DNA from: Alysiella filiformis
GTDB lineage: Bacteria > Pseudomonadota > Gammaproteobacteria > Burkholderiales > Neisseriaceae
Direction: 5' to 3'
NCBI RefSeq assembly: GCF_014054525.1
Contig: NZ_CP059564.1
Span: forward strand, 1,312,357 to 1,376,356
DNA length: 64,000 bases
Below are positions 36,108 through 46,010 of the stretch, piece after piece. Made by a program: the position numbers and the translations under genes. A model generated the notes under the pieces. It searched no databases. It was not told the origin of the DNA and saw only the letters and a program-made list of their open reading frames with translations. Positions within the stretch are counted from its first letter, which is position 1. Each line of letters begins with the position of its first letter.

Positions 36108-38066
36108 GTGGGGAACATCAAAAATATTCTCGTTTGGGGTGCATTGTTTCTTGCCATTGCAGCAGGCATCAATGCCATGCAAGAGAAAAAAGCCGATTCA
36201 AAACAAATTGAATATTCACAATTTTTACAACAAGTTAAAGCCAAAGAAATCAATAATGTGAACTTGGAAGGTTCGCCAGCAGGCTACACCATTAAAGGCG
36301 AACGCAATGACGCGGAAAAATCCACGTTCGTAACCAATGCCCCTTTGGACGACAAATTGATTCAAACGCTGACTGAAAACAACGTCCGCGTAAAAGTAAC
36401 GCCCGAAGAAAAACCCAGCGTTTTGGGCAGCCTGTTTATGAGTTTGCTGCCTGTATTGTTGCTGATTGCCGTGTGGATTTACTTCATGCGCGCGCAAACG
36501 GGCGGTGGCAAAGGTGGCGCGTTTTCATTTGGCAAAAGCCGTGCGCGTTTGTTGGACAAAGATGCCAACACCGTGAAATTTTCAGACGTGGCAGGCTGCG
36601 ATGAAGCCAAAGAAGAAGTCCAAGAAATCGTGGATTATTTGAAAGCCCCCAATCGCTATCAATCTTTGGGCGGACGTGTGCCACGCGGTATTTTGTTGGC
36701 AGGCAGCCCTGGTACGGGTAAAACCCTGTTGGCAAAAGCGATTGCAGGCGAAGCGGGCGTGCCATTTTTCAGCATTTCGGGTTCGGATTTTGTGGAAATG
36801 TTTGTGGGCGTGGGCGCAAGCCGCGTGCGCGATATGTTTGAACAAGCCAAGAAAAACGCGCCTTGTATCATTTTTATTGACGAGATTGACGCGGTGGGTC
36901 GCCAACGCGGTGCAGGTTTGGGCGGTGGCAATGACGAACGCGAACAAACCCTGAACCAACTTTTGGTGGAAATGGACGGCTTTGAAAGCAATCAAACCGT
37001 GATTGTGATTGCCGCCACCAACCGCCCAGACGTGCTTGACCCAGCTTTGCAACGTCCGGGACGTTTTGACCGTCAAGTGGTTGTGCCATTGCCCGATATT
37101 CGCGGTCGTGAACAAATTTTGAAAGTGCATGCCAAAAAAGTGCCTTTGGACGAAAGCGTGGATTTGGTAACGTTGGCGCGTGGTACACCGGGGTTTTCGG
37201 GTGCGGATTTGGCGAATTTGGTCAATGAAGCCGCCTTGTTTGCAGGTCGCCGCAACAAGAAAAAGGTTGACCAAAGCGATTTTGAAGATGCCAAAGACAA
37301 AATCTACATGGGACCAGAACGCCGCAGCATGGTGATGCATGAAGACGAAAAACGCGCCACCGCCTACCACGAAGCAGGTCATGCGATTGTGGCGGAAAGT
37401 TTGCCGTTTACCGACCCTGTTCACAAGGTTACGATTATGCCGCGTGGACGTGCGTTGGGCTTGACGTGGCAGCTGCCTGAACGCGACCGCATTTCCATGT
37501 ACAAAGACCAAATGTTGAGCCAACTGTCCATTTTGTTTGGCGGACGCATTGCGGAAGATTTGTATGTGGGGCGCATTTCCACAGGCGCGTCCAACGACTT
37601 TGAACGTGCCACCGCTTTGGCGCGTGAAATGGTAACGCGCTTTGGCATGAGCGAAAAAATGGGTGTGATGGTGTATGCGGAAAATGAGGGCGAAGTGTTT
37701 TTGGGTCGCAGCGTAACGCGTTCACAACACATTTCTGAAAAAACCCAGCAGGAAGTGGACGCGGAAATCCGCCGCATTTTGGACGAACAATATGCCGTTG
37801 CCTACAAAATTTTGAGCGAAAACCGCGACAAAATGGAGACCATGTGCAAAGCCTTGATGGACTGGGAAACCATTGACCGCGACCAAGTGCTGGAAATCAT
37901 GGCGGGCAAACAGCCTTCTCCGCCCAAAGATTACAGCCACAATGTGAAATCGGAAGCGGAACAAGCCCAAGCCGATAACAGCGAATTTGCCGAATTGCCG
38001 CAAATGGACAAAGCGGAAAATGAGCCAGAAACGGTGGTAAAATCCGATACGGAAAATAAAGCGTAA
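36108..38066 (+). CDS. ftsH: ATP-dependent zinc metalloprotease FtsH
   Basis: Membrane-bound hexameric AAA+ protease for misfolded membrane proteins and regulatory proteins. Two transmembrane segments (about 5-23 and 105-126) flank a periplasmic loop; Walker A GSPGTGKT is at 199-206, Walker [10 protein letters not shown] follows, then the second region of homology and the zinc site HEAGH. Start is GTG with ACAGGAG upstream. 652 aa. Confidence 0.97.
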   Translation: MGNIKNILVWGALFLAIAAGINAMQEKKADSKQIEYSQFLQQVKAKEINNVNLEGSPAGYTIKGERNDAEKSTFVTNAPLDDKLIQTLTENNVRVKVTPEEKPSVLGSLFMSLLPVLLLIAVWIYFMRAQTGGGKGGAFSFGKSRARLLDKDANTVKFSDVAGCDEAKEEVQEIVDYLKAPNRYQSLGGRVPRGILLAGSPGTGKTLLAKAIAGEAGVPFFSISGSDFVEMFVGVGASRVRDMFEQAKKNAPCIIFIDEIDAVGRQRGAGLGGGNDEREQTLNQLLVEMDGFESNQTVIVIAATNRPDVLDPALQRPGRFDRQVVVPLPDIRGREQILKVHAKKVPLDESVDLVTLARGTPGFSGADLANLVNEAALFAGRRNKKKVDQSDFEDAKDKIYMGPERRSMVMHEDEKRATAYHEAGHAIVAESLPFTDPVHKVTIMPRGRALGLTWQLPERDRISMYKDQMLSQLSILFGGRIAEDLYVGRISTGASNDFERATALAREMVTRFGMSEKMGVMVYAENEGEVFLGRSVTRSQHISEKTQQEVDAEIRRILDEQYAVAYKILSENRDKMETMCKALMDWETIDRDQVLEIMAGKQPSPPKDYSHNVKSEAEQAQADNSEFAELPQMDKAENEPETVVKSDTENKA

Positions 38067-38078
38067 TTTTTGATTCAG

Positions 38079-38117
38079 GCAGCCTGAAAACTGGGGAATG
38101 GTTTTCAGGCTGCTTTT
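38079..38117 (+). terminator. DUS-pair terminator of ftsH
   Basis: GCAGCCTGAAAAC pairs with GTTTTCAGGCTGC, then TTTT. Confidence 0.8.
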
Positions 38118-38142
38118 ATTTCAAAGTTTAAAGGTAATTTAC

Positions 38143-39066
38143 ATGACGACATCACAAAAATTTATAGGAAAAATTCAATCGTGGCAGCCTGAACGCGCTT
38201 TTGGTTTTATTTTGGCAGATGATTGTAAAACAAAAATTTTCTTTCATATCAAATCATTGCATTCACCGCAAATTGAACCCAAAGTCGGTGAAACCGTCCA
38301 AGTGATTGCTGAACCTGATACAAAAGGTTGGAAAGCAACGGTTGTCAGTTCCCCACAACGCCGCGCCCAAGTGAATCATCAGCAAGTCAATCCCAAAGTT
38401 CAAGCTGCCCCAAAACCATCTACACCACCTCAATCACAACCCAATTTTCAAAATCAAACTTTGGGGAAAATTGTGGAATGGAATGATGAGCGTGGTTTTG
38501 GTTTTATTCAAACCGATAATTTTAAAGAAAAAATTTTCTTTCATGTTAATGATTTACCGCTTAATCAAGGAAAATTTCGTCCACAGGAAGGTGAAGCGGT
38601 TTTGTTTACCGCAAAAAAATCAGATGGCAAACGTTGGGCGGCAACTTCGGTTACTTCCGCACAACGCCAACGTATTCAACGTGTACAACAACGCCGCCAA
38701 GCAGAACGTGAAGCGAATTTGAATGCAAAAGCGATAATGGCTTTATTGGTTATGGTGATTTGGTTGGGCTTGTGTGCATGGCGTTTACCTAAATTAGCGA
38801 TGATTTATGGTATTTTATCTTTGATTTTATTTGGTTTTTATTGGAAAGATAAAAAAGCGGCAAATGATGGCGAATGGCGTGTGCCAGAAGCCAATTTACA
38901 TACTTGGGCTTTGTTAGGTGGTTGGTGCGGTGGTTTGTTGGCGCGATATTTATTCAATCACAAAACGACAAAACAAGAATTTGTTATCGTATTTTGGGTA
39001 ACGGTGGTGGCGAATGTGGGGGCAACGATTTATCTGTTACCCAAATTGGCTGAATGGTTAAGATAA
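38143..39066 (+). CDS. Double cold-shock domain and DUF1294 membrane protein
   Basis: A 307-residue fusion. Two cold-shock domains, residues about 4-70 ([25 protein letters not shown]) and about 108-172 ([25 protein letters not shown]), are separated by a Pro/Gln linker. Both keep the aromatic RNP1-like GFGFI or FGFI motif. A basic stretch follows, then a DUF1294 domain with three to four transmembrane helices and its conserved [23 protein letters not shown]. Single CSD-DUF1294 proteins are common; this has two. It should bind nucleic acid at the inner membrane. AAAGGT precedes the ATG; folP begins 18 nt after. Confidence 0.88.
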   Translation: MTTSQKFIGKIQSWQPERAFGFILADDCKTKIFFHIKSLHSPQIEPKVGETVQVIAEPDTKGWKATVVSSPQRRAQVNHQQVNPKVQAAPKPSTPPQSQPNFQNQTLGKIVEWNDERGFGFIQTDNFKEKIFFHVNDLPLNQGKFRPQEGEAVLFTAKKSDGKRWAATSVTSAQRQRIQRVQQRRQAEREANLNAKAIMALLVMVIWLGLCAWRLPKLAMIYGILSLILFGFYWKDKKAANDGEWRVPEANLHTWALLGGWCGGLLARYLFNHKTTKQEFVIVFWVTVVANVGATIYLLPKLAEWLR

Positions 39067-39083
39067 AAAATAAGGAAAATCAA

Positions 39084-39926
39084 ATGCTTTGGCAAACACA
39101 ACGTTTTCAAATTGATTTAAGCTCGCCCAAAATCATGGGCATTGTGAATGTTACGCCCGATTCATTTTCGGATGGCGGGCAATATTCAGGCAGCCTGAAA
39201 ACCGCGCTCGCCCATGCTGAAAAATTGCTTTTGGACGGTGCAGACATTTTGGACATCGGTGGCGAATCCACGCGCCCCAATGCTTTGCCTGTTTCGCCTG
39301 ATGAAGAGTGGTCGCGTGTTGCCCCCATTTTGGACGAATTGTCCAAATGGCAAGTACCAATCAGTTTGGATACGCGCCGCACGGTCATCATACAACGCGC
39401 TTTGGACAAAAATGCGCTGGATATTGTGAATGATGTGCAGGCTTTGGAAGATGTGGGCGCAGTGGATTTGGTGGCACAATCGGGCGTGGGCGTGTGCCTG
39501 ATGCACATGAAAGGCTTGCCTGAAAATATGCAAAATAATCCAAATTATCAAGATGTTGTGCGAGAAGTGGCGGATTATTTGGGGGCGCGTGTTGGCATTT
39601 GCGTTCAGGCTGGCATGGCTTTGAATCGGATTGTGTTGGACGTGGGTTTGGGTTTTGGCAAAAATTTGGCGCACAATATCGCATTGTTGCAAAATTTGGA
39701 CAAATTGTCCACGCAATACAATTTGCCGCATTTGGTGGGCGTGTCGCGCAAACGCATGATAGGCGAAATCACAGGGCGTGAAATGCCCTGCGAGCGCGTT
39801 TCAGGCAGCGTGGCGGCGGCTTTGTTTGCGGTGGAACGTGGTGCGAAAATCGTTCGGGTTCACGATGTGCGTGAAACGGCAGATGCTTTGAAAGTATGGC
39901 AAAAATTGCATGAAAGGATTGTTTGA
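39084..39926 (+). CDS. folP: Dihydropteroate synthase
   Basis: Joins p-aminobenzoate with dihydropterin pyrophosphate in folate synthesis; target of sulfonamides. [45 protein letters not shown] and [14 protein letters not shown] mark the TIM barrel enzyme. 280 aa from the ATG after TAAGGAAAA. An in-frame DUS encodes YSGSLK inside the loop after SDGG. Confidence 0.96.
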   Translation: MLWQTQRFQIDLSSPKIMGIVNVTPDSFSDGGQYSGSLKTALAHAEKLLLDGADILDIGGESTRPNALPVSPDEEWSRVAPILDELSKWQVPISLDTRRTVIIQRALDKNALDIVNDVQALEDVGAVDLVAQSGVGVCLMHMKGLPENMQNNPNYQDVVREVADYLGARVGICVQAGMALNRIVLDVGLGFGKNLAHNIALLQNLDKLSTQYNLPHLVGVSRKRMIGEITGREMPCERVSGSVAAALFAVERGAKIVRVHDVRETADALKVWQKLHERIV

Positions 39927-39927
39927 A

Positions 39928-40194
39928 ATGAATATTGTTCATCAAAACCAGCGTTTTGAATACCATGAAAATGGCAATGTGGCTTATTTGAGCTATGTTT
40001 TGGACGGCGAAATTCGCGTTTTTAATCATACGATTGTGCCGCCTGAATTGGGTGGGCGTGGCATTGGCACGGCTTTGGTGCGTCATGCTTTGGATTGGGC
40101 GCGTTTGGAAAATTGGCAAATTCGTGCCACTTGTGGTTTTGTGGTGGCGTTTGTGGCGAAAAATCCTGAATATCGGGATTTATTCGTGGAATAG
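39928..40194 (+). CDS. Small GNAT-family N-acetyltransferase (YjdJ type)
   Basis: An 88-residue single-domain acetyltransferase-like protein: VAYLSYVLDGEIRVFNHTIVPPELGGRGIGTALVRHALDWAR has the acetyl-CoA motif GGRGIGTAL, and CGFVVAFVAKNPEYRDLF ends the domain. Start follows AAGGA encoded in the end of folP, 1 nt after its stop, so it is in the folP operon. Substrate unknown. Confidence 0.88.
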   Translation: MNIVHQNQRFEYHENGNVAYLSYVLDGEIRVFNHTIVPPELGGRGIGTALVRHALDWARLENWQIRATCGFVVAFVAKNPEYRDLFVE

Positions 40195-40214
40195 GTTTCA
40201 GGCTGCCTGAACGT

Positions 40215-40475
40215 TCATTTTTCGCGTAATTGGCAAGCAATTTCAATGTCTTGCTCCACAATGCAGCAGCAGGGCAAAATTTCATCTGCTGCCACAAATG
40301 CCATTGGCAAACTGGCGTAGCGCACGCTGCCTGAACGCAATTTCACGCGGCATGAACCGCAATAACCGCTTCGGCATTGGTATTCTATGGCGTGTCCTGT
40401 TTGTTCAAGGGCTTGCAGCAGGTTTGCGCCGTGGCTTAATTCAAATTCGCGGTGGTCGGTTTTGATTTTGGGCAT
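40215..40475 (-). CDS. YfaE-like [2Fe-2S] ferredoxin
   Basis: 86-residue plant-type ferredoxin with ligands CRSGYCGSC and a later Cys in LPCCCIVE. In E. coli YfaE next to nrdB maintains the NrdB cofactor; the same job is inferred here although nrdB lies about 10 kb away. The three consecutive Cys near the fourth ligand are unusual to look at but occur in the family. 34 bp downstream of kpsC on the same strand. Confidence 0.85.
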   Translation of the reverse strand: MPKIKTDHREFELSHGANLLQALEQTGHAIEYQCRSGYCGSCRVKLRSGSVRYASLPMAFVAADEILPCCCIVEQDIEIACQLREK

Positions 40476-40509
40476 GATGTGTGGTTGTTTGGGTGTGAAA
40501 AATGAACAT

Positions 40510-42549
40510 TTATCCGCGCAAGCTGCGCCACAGTTGTTTGATTTTTTCGTGCTGCTTGCTGTGCCACGAACGGTGAATGTGGTGCTGGGCGTGGCGTTTT
40601 TGTTCGCGCAAAATTTCTATTGCGCCCAATACGTCAATGCGCTGATGGCTGTGTGGGTGTATGTATTGCGGATAATGCACCAGCGTGCCGCAAACCAATT
40701 CAGGCAGCGTGAGCTGGCGCGTGCGGCGTGGCGTGGCGATTTCATCGTGGGTCAAACCCCAACCCGCGTAAAACGGCAAACCGTAGCAAAACACCTTTTT
40801 GCCGCGCAACAGTGCCTCAAATCCTGTGAGCGATGTGAGCGTATGCACTTCATCTGCGGCATTCAGGCAGCTTAAAATATCGGTTTCGGTTTCAATTTGG
40901 TTGGCGTATTGTTGGGCGATGTCGTTGGGGATTTGCCCTACGCGGTTGCCGCTTACCACATCGGGGTGGGGTTTGTAGATGATGTGGGCGTGGGGATTGC
41001 GTTCGCGTACCAATTTCAACAAAGCCAAATTATCGCGGATTTGTGGCGAACCGAATTGTATGGACGCATCGTCTTCCACTTGTCCTGTTACCAATAAAAT
41101 GGGCTGGGTGGTTTCAGGCTGCCTGAAAGCGGTGTTACCCACATTGTATTTGGAAATGTTTGCCGCCAACAATTTTTGCTGGATTTCGGTTGCCAAAGTC
41201 AATTCAGGCTGGCTGAAAACGTGGTTTTGCAAAATCCATTCCAAACGAGAAGGCGCGGTTGCATCAAAATAAATCCCCACATCATCAATCACCAACGACA
41301 AAGGCGGCGTGAGATTGGAACCCAATCCCACCGACCTGATGAAACCATCTTCCATGTGCAAAATGGGCAGCGCGTGGCGTTGGGCAAAATCCAGTTGTGC
41401 CGTTTTGCCGCGCCCCCATACCAGTAAGCGGCTGTTTTCAGGCAGCTTTTCGGTGGGGATTTTGTCCAAGCGCGACACAAAACGCAAATCACAAGCAGGC
41501 AACCTGAAAAACGGCTTCATCACCGCCTGTTTCCACAGCGACACGCCCACGCAATAAATCGTGCCGCGCAAACGTTCATTGTCGTCCATCGCCTTTTGCA
41601 AATAATGCAACAAATCCAATAAATTGCCCAATTTCCCCGTGTGAGGGTTGATGTAGCGCGTGTATTGACAATACGCCGCCGCAAACAGTTGCAACAAACT
41701 GCGTGGCGCACGCCTGTTTTCATGTTGTAATTGCTTGATTTGTTGATGATAATCTTGCGTCAAGCCCCAACCCGCATACCAAGCCGCACCAAAAACATGA
41801 ACTTCCTTGCCACACATCAAGGCTTCAAAGCCCATTTGTGAAGTAACGCAATAAACTTTATCCACTTGTTTTAATAGGGAAATGGGATTGCAATCTTGCG
41901 CCCAAATCCGAACATTAGCCCCTTGGCTTTGGGCGAAATAGCCGCGTTTTTTGCCACTCAACACATCGGGGTGGGTTTTGATGACGATGTCGGCATTGGG
42001 GTTGTCGCGCACCGCCTGCGCCAACATTTGCGCGAAAGTCTGTTCATCTGCGCCGCCATATTGCACCGCCATGTCGCCAAAAGTTTGGTCTATCAACAAG
42101 ATAAGTGGGCGATTGTCGCGTTTCAGGCTGCCTGAAAACGGTGGCGCGTGGTTGTATTTGCTGATTTGAGCCGCCAGCATGGTTTGTAAAGCGCGTTGGG
42201 CTTGCGATAAAATTTCATCTGATAAATCATGGCTTTGTAAAATCAGCTTTTCCAAACGATTGGGTTGGCTGGTGTGGTAATACATGCCCACATCATCGTA
42301 AATCAATGAAAATGTGGGATAATTGTCCACACCCAAACCGAGTGAGCGCACAAAGCCATCTTCCAAAGCCACATAGGGCAGGGCGTGTTGTTGGGCGTAT
42401 TGACGGGCGCGGTTGGCGGTGGGGCGATAACCCCAGCCAAACACGCAATCACATGATTTTTGCGGTGCGCTGATGTGCGTATTGGGAAAAAATTCAGATA
42501 AGTAAGGCAGATGGCGCAATTTGCGCGAAAAAACGGCGGCGTGGTTCAT
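40510..42549 (-). CDS. kpsC: Capsule polysaccharide Kdo-linker transferase KpsC/LipA
   Basis: Builds the beta-Kdo linker between phospholipid and group 2-type capsules. The 679-residue protein has two tandem homologous transferase domains: GWGYRPTANRARQYA..VALEDGFVRSLGLG..SLIYDDVGMYY in the first (about 30-330) and VWGRGKTAQLDFA..HMEDGFIRSVGLG..SLVIDDVGIYF in the second (about 375-650). Each half repeats KPHPDV or KTHPDV and VHTLTSLTGFEALLRGK or VYCVTSQMGFEALMCGK. The ATG at 42549 is preferred to a TTG at 42597. Its partner kpsS is at 48.7 kb. Confidence 0.92.
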   Translation of the reverse strand: MNHAAVFSRKLRHLPYLSEFFPNTHISAPQKSCDCVFGWGYRPTANRARQYAQQHALPYVALEDGFVRSLGLGVDNYPTFSLIYDDVGMYYHTSQPNRLEKLILQSHDLSDEILSQAQRALQTMLAAQISKYNHAPPFSGSLKRDNRPLILLIDQTFGDMAVQYGGADEQTFAQMLAQAVRDNPNADIVIKTHPDVLSGKKRGYFAQSQGANVRIWAQDCNPISLLKQVDKVYCVTSQMGFEALMCGKEVHVFGAAWYAGWGLTQDYHQQIKQLQHENRRAPRSLLQLFAAAYCQYTRYINPHTGKLGNLLDLLHYLQKAMDDNERLRGTIYCVGVSLWKQAVMKPFFRLPACDLRFVSRLDKIPTEKLPENSRLLVWGRGKTAQLDFAQRHALPILHMEDGFIRSVGLGSNLTPPLSLVIDDVGIYFDATAPSRLEWILQNHVFSQPELTLATEIQQKLLAANISKYNVGNTAFRQPETTQPILLVTGQVEDDASIQFGSPQIRDNLALLKLVRERNPHAHIIYKPHPDVVSGNRVGQIPNDIAQQYANQIETETDILSCLNAADEVHTLTSLTGFEALLRGKKVFCYGLPFYAGWGLTHDEIATPRRTRQLTLPELVCGTLVHYPQYIHPHSHQRIDVLGAIEILREQKRHAQHHIHRSWHSKQHEKIKQLWRSLRG

Positions 42550-42666
42550 GGCGACTTGGGTTTGATTTGAGAAGATACGGTTTTCAGGCAGCCACAATCA
42601 CAAAAGCTGCCTGAAAACGAAATTGTACCGTAAAATGTGTTTCCCACCAAAAAGAAAGGCAAAACA

Positions 42667-43422
42667 ATGAATATTCTGATTTCCAACGATGACGGCTATT
42701 TGTCGCAAGGCATTGCGCTGCTGGCGCGTGTGGCGAGCGAATTTGCCAATGTGCGCGTGGTTGCCCCCGAACGCGACCGCAGTGGCGTGAGCAATTCGCT
42801 GACCCTAGACCGCCCCCTGCGCATCAGGCAGGCTGAAAACGGCTTTTATTTTGTGAGCGGCACCCCCACCGATTGCATTCATTTGGGTTTGCACGCGCTG
42901 ACCGATTTTCAACCCGATTTGGTCATTTCAGGCGTGAACCACGGCGCAAACATGGGCGATGACACGCTCTATTCAGGCACGGTTGCCGCTGCCACCGAAG
43001 CCTATTTAATGGGCATCCCTGCCATTGCCTTTTCGCTCAACTCATCGCGTTTTGCCAGCTATGCCGACACGGTGGAACGTGCCGTGTGGACGGTGTTGTC
43101 GCACGTTTTGGCAACGCCGCCGAGCTTGCCCATTTTGTGGAATGTGAACATTCCAGCCGTGGCAGTGCATGAATTGCAAGGCTTTGAAATCACACGATTG
43201 GGGCGGCGACACCACACACAAAGCATCATTCCCGCCACCAACCCGCGCGGCGAAGACATTTACTGGATAGGCACAGTTGGCGAAGTGGCAGACAATGAAA
43301 GTGGTACCGATTTCGCCGCTTGCGAAGCAGGCAAAATCAGCATCACGCCCCTGCAAGTGGATTTGACCGCCCACAGCCAACGCGATGCGCTGAAAACCTT
43401 TTTTCAAAACATGAAGATGTGA
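42667..43422 (+). CDS. surE: 5'/3'-nucleotidase SurE
   Basis: Stationary-phase survival nucleotidase, metal-dependent. [16 protein letters not shown] carries the Asp-Asp metal site; [32 protein letters not shown] and [27 protein letters not shown] are all signature blocks. 251 aa. AAAGAAAGGC upstream of the ATG. Divergent from kpsC. Confidence 0.96.
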   Translation: MNILISNDDGYLSQGIALLARVASEFANVRVVAPERDRSGVSNSLTLDRPLRIRQAENGFYFVSGTPTDCIHLGLHALTDFQPDLVISGVNHGANMGDDTLYSGTVAAATEAYLMGIPAIAFSLNSSRFASYADTVERAVWTVLSHVLATPPSLPILWNVNIPAVAVHELQGFEITRLGRRHHTQSIIPATNPRGEDIYWIGTVGEVADNESGTDFAACEAGKISITPLQVDLTAHSQRDALKTFFQNMKM

Positions 43423-43485
43423 TTTTGGCTACGCAGAACCCCGTTTCAGGCAGCCTGAAAACCCATTTTTTAAGGATAAATACAA

Positions 43486-43611
43486 ATGAAACAAACTTTA
43501 ATTTTGGCAAGCATTCTGTTGGCATTAAACGGTTGCGCCTACACCCACACCAGCGTGCAAGCCAATAACAATGGCGTGTTTGGCGCGATTGGTTCAACCT
43601 ATCGTTGGTAA
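43486..43611 (+). CDS. Tiny 41-residue lipoprotein
   Basis: ATG preceded by TAAGGATAAATACAA; the product is a signal peptide MKQTLILASILLALNGC with lipobox LNGC followed by only 24 residues (AYTHTSVQANNNGVFGAIGSTYRW). Mature protein would be about 25 residues on the membrane. Function unknown. A DUS pair downstream (43619-43668) may terminate it. Confidence 0.7.
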   Translation: MKQTLILASILLALNGCAYTHTSVQANNNGVFGAIGSTYRW

Positions 43612-43618
43612 TGACACA

Positions 43619-43668
43619 TTTTCAGGCAGCCTTGCGCTTTTGCTCCACTTTGGCAGGCTGCCTGAAAT
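43619..43668 (+). terminator. DUS-pair hairpin after the tiny lipoprotein gene
   Basis: TTTCAGGCAGCC and GGCTGCCTGAAA pair around a 26-nt loop, followed by TTTTTATTT. Confidence 0.6.
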
Positions 43669-43720
43669 TTTTATTTCAATAGATGAAATTTATGCGCTAA
43701 AAAAACGGCAAAATAAGGCG

Positions 43721-43726
43721 TATAAT
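43721..43726 (+). promoter_or_regulatory. -10 element TATAAT upstream of ccoG
   Basis: A consensus -10 lies 47 bp before the ccoG start with no good -35 at 16-18 bp spacing; an activator may be needed. No FNR palindrome was found near it. Confidence 0.4.
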
Positions 43727-43772
43727 GCCAAGTTATCCCACATATTCAAAAAAAATATAAAGGAACACAGCC

Positions 43773-45206
43773 ATGTCTGAACCAGAAAACAAGCCCAAAC
43801 CCGAAGTGAAAGAACAGGTGGTGCAACTTTACAAAAAAACCGAGCGCATTCACCCCAAAAAAGCCGATGGTAAATACGCCAATATCCGCATTTTCATGAT
43901 AATTGCCACCCAGTTGTTTTTTTACGGTGTGCCGTGGTTGATGTGGAACGGTCGCCAAGCCGTGTGGTTTGACATTTTGGGGCGACATTTTTACATTTTC
44001 GGTATGGTGTTTGAGCCAGCCGATTTGCTCTATTTAACAGGATTGCTGATTGTGTCTGCCTTTGGTTTATTTTGGTGGACAACGGTGGCGGGGCGTTTGT
44101 GGTGCGGCTATTCCTGCCCACAAACCGTGTACACCGAAATCATGTTGTGGATAGACCACTTGGTAGAAGGCGACCGCAACAAACGCCTGAAATTGGACAA
44201 AGAACCTTGGCATTTCCGCAAAATCCGCATCAAATTAACCAAATATTTGCTGATTTTTGCCGTTGCCGCGTGGACAGGCATCACATTTGCAGGCTGGTTT
44301 ACGCCAATTCGTGAATTTGTGCCAGCCATTTTCAACGGCACGGCAGGCAATGTGGCTTTGGGTACGGCGGCGGTGTATGGTCTCATCACATGGTTGTTTG
44401 GGCATATCATGCGTGAACAGGTTTGTTTGCACATGTGTCCTTATGCCCGTTTTCAAAGCGCGATGTTTGACCACGACACTTTGGTCATTTCCTACGACAC
44501 GGCGCGTGGCGAACCACGCGGTGCGCGCAAGAAAAACGCCAAACCCGAGGACAAACCTTTGGGCGATTGCATTAACTGTATGGCGTGTGTGCAAGTGTGT
44601 CCTGTGGGCATAGACATTCGTGATGGCTTGCAATATCAATGTATTGGCTGCGCTGCCTGTATTGATGCGTGCAATGAAATCATGGATAAAATGAATTACC
44701 CACGCGGCTTAATCCGCTACACCACCGAAGCGGTGTTGCAACGCGAATACACCGATGCCGACATCAAAAAACGCCTGCTGCGTCCCAAAGTGGTGGGTTA
44801 TGGTTTGGCGTTGGCATTGGCGGTGGTGGGTTTGATTGCAGGCGTGGCAACCCGTCAAACCATGCAAATTGACATCATCAAAGACCGTGGCGTGATGGTG
44901 CGTACCAACAAACAAGGTCTGCTGGAAAATGCTTACACCTTACACATCAGCAATGCCAGCGATGATGTGCAAATTGTTACCGCCAAAGTACAAGGTTTTG
45001 AAGACATTTACTTAACAGGGCTGCCTGAAAATGGCATTGCTGTGCCACCGCGTCAAATCATCAATGTGCCTGTGCAGGTTGCCACCCAGCCTGAATATGC
45101 GCGTAAAGGCAGCCACCCCATTGAGTTTACCTTCCAATATCGTTTGGAGCAGGGCGAGCAAGCCATACGCGAAATCCGAGAAAAAACCACCTTTATGGGA
45201 GAATAA
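43773..45206 (+). CDS. ccoG: Cytochrome c oxidase accessory protein CcoG (FixG/RdxA)
   Basis: Membrane iron-sulfur protein that reduces copper for insertion into cbb3 oxidase. About five transmembrane helices; CGYSCPQ and CLHMCPY carry the conserved Cys pairs; two ferredoxin clusters are in CINCMACVQVCPVGIDIRDG and CIGCAACIDACNEIM; a C-terminal Ig-like periplasmic domain (about 370-470) contains a DUS-encoded LPENG. 477 aa. Followed after 3 nt by ccoH. Confidence 0.95.
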   Translation: MSEPENKPKPEVKEQVVQLYKKTERIHPKKADGKYANIRIFMIIATQLFFYGVPWLMWNGRQAVWFDILGRHFYIFGMVFEPADLLYLTGLLIVSAFGLFWWTTVAGRLWCGYSCPQTVYTEIMLWIDHLVEGDRNKRLKLDKEPWHFRKIRIKLTKYLLIFAVAAWTGITFAGWFTPIREFVPAIFNGTAGNVALGTAAVYGLITWLFGHIMREQVCLHMCPYARFQSAMFDHDTLVISYDTARGEPRGARKKNAKPEDKPLGDCINCMACVQVCPVGIDIRDGLQYQCIGCAACIDACNEIMDKMNYPRGLIRYTTEAVLQREYTDADIKKRLLRPKVVGYGLALALAVVGLIAGVATRQTMQIDIIKDRGVMVRTNKQGLLENAYTLHISNASDDVQIVTAKVQGFEDIYLTGLPENGIAVPPRQIINVPVQVATQPEYARKGSHPIEFTFQYRLEQGEQAIREIREKTTFMGE

Positions 45207-45209
45207 AGC

Positions 45210-45782
45210 ATGGCAAAAGAAACCGACCCTTTTTATAAACAGCCTGTATTTTGGATTTTGATGTCTGGACCCATTATTGTCATCATTGCGGCGTTTTTCA
45301 CGTTTGGTTTGGCGCAAAGCAATGCCGCCGATTTGGTAACAGACGACTATTACAAAGACGGCAAACACATCAATTTGCACATTGAACGCGATGTGCAAGC
45401 GGTCAAACGCCAAATTGAAGCACAAGTGCTGATTAACCCCGAAGCCACATCAGCAAAAGTGTTTGTAAGTGGCGATTACGACCGCAAAGCCCCTTTGAAA
45501 TTGCTGTTTATGCACCCCGCCAAAAAAAGCCTAGACCAAACCTTAACGTTAAAAGCCGATTCAGGCAGCGTGTCGGGCGACAAAACCGAATATGCGGTGC
45601 AATTTAATGCTTTGCCCAAAACCGTGCATTGGTATGTGCGTTTGGAAGATGAAGCTGGCGTGTGGAAGGTGGAAGAAAAATGGTTGCCCAGCCAAGGCTA
45701 TGCCATCAATTTGAAACCGAATGTCAATGCGGTTAAAGTGTTGTCGCATGAAAAGGTGTCGGCGGCATCTGCGGTGCAGTAA
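45210..45782 (+). CDS. ccoH: FixH/CcoH family cbb3 oxidase assembly protein
   Basis: 190-residue protein with one N-terminal helix (WILMSGPIIVIIAAFFTFGLA) and a periplasmic beta-rich domain, the FixH pattern with DLVTDDYYKDGKHIN. CcoH helps stabilise cbb3. Genes ccoI and ccoS are not seen in the window. Confidence 0.9.
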   Translation: MAKETDPFYKQPVFWILMSGPIIVIIAAFFTFGLAQSNAADLVTDDYYKDGKHINLHIERDVQAVKRQIEAQVLINPEATSAKVFVSGDYDRKAPLKLLFMHPAKKSLDQTLTLKADSGSVSGDKTEYAVQFNALPKTVHWYVRLEDEAGVWKVEEKWLPSQGYAINLKPNVNAVKVLSHEKVSAASAVQ

Positions 45783-45785
45783 AAT

Positions 45786-45819
45786 GAAAGCTGCCTGAAC
45801 GGGGATTCAGGCAGCTTTA
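45786..45819 (+). terminator. DUS-pair terminator of ccoGH
   Basis: AAAGCTGCCTGAA pairs with TTCAGGCAGCTTT around a short loop immediately after ccoH. Confidence 0.8.
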
Positions 45820-46010
45820 AATATTGGTATCGCCATGGCAAATTGGCACTTTTTGTTTTACGGCAATCGGTTAAATTGAATTGCCTCATCAGTTTTTGTG
45901 ATGATGAAAGCCATTTTTTCTTGGCTCACGGTCTTTCAGGCAGCCTGTAATAAGAGTACAATCGTTTTGATTTTCCCCTTTTGATTTTTTCACACAGAAA
46001 GACCCGAATT

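Noticed and set aside
36582-37523. 313-residue frame antisense to ftsH
   Set aside because: Low-complexity His/Phe-rich shadow of the AAA domain codons.
43660-43772. FNR site in front of ccoG
   Set aside because: No TTGAT-N4-ATCAA-like palindrome; only a TATAAT -10 is present.
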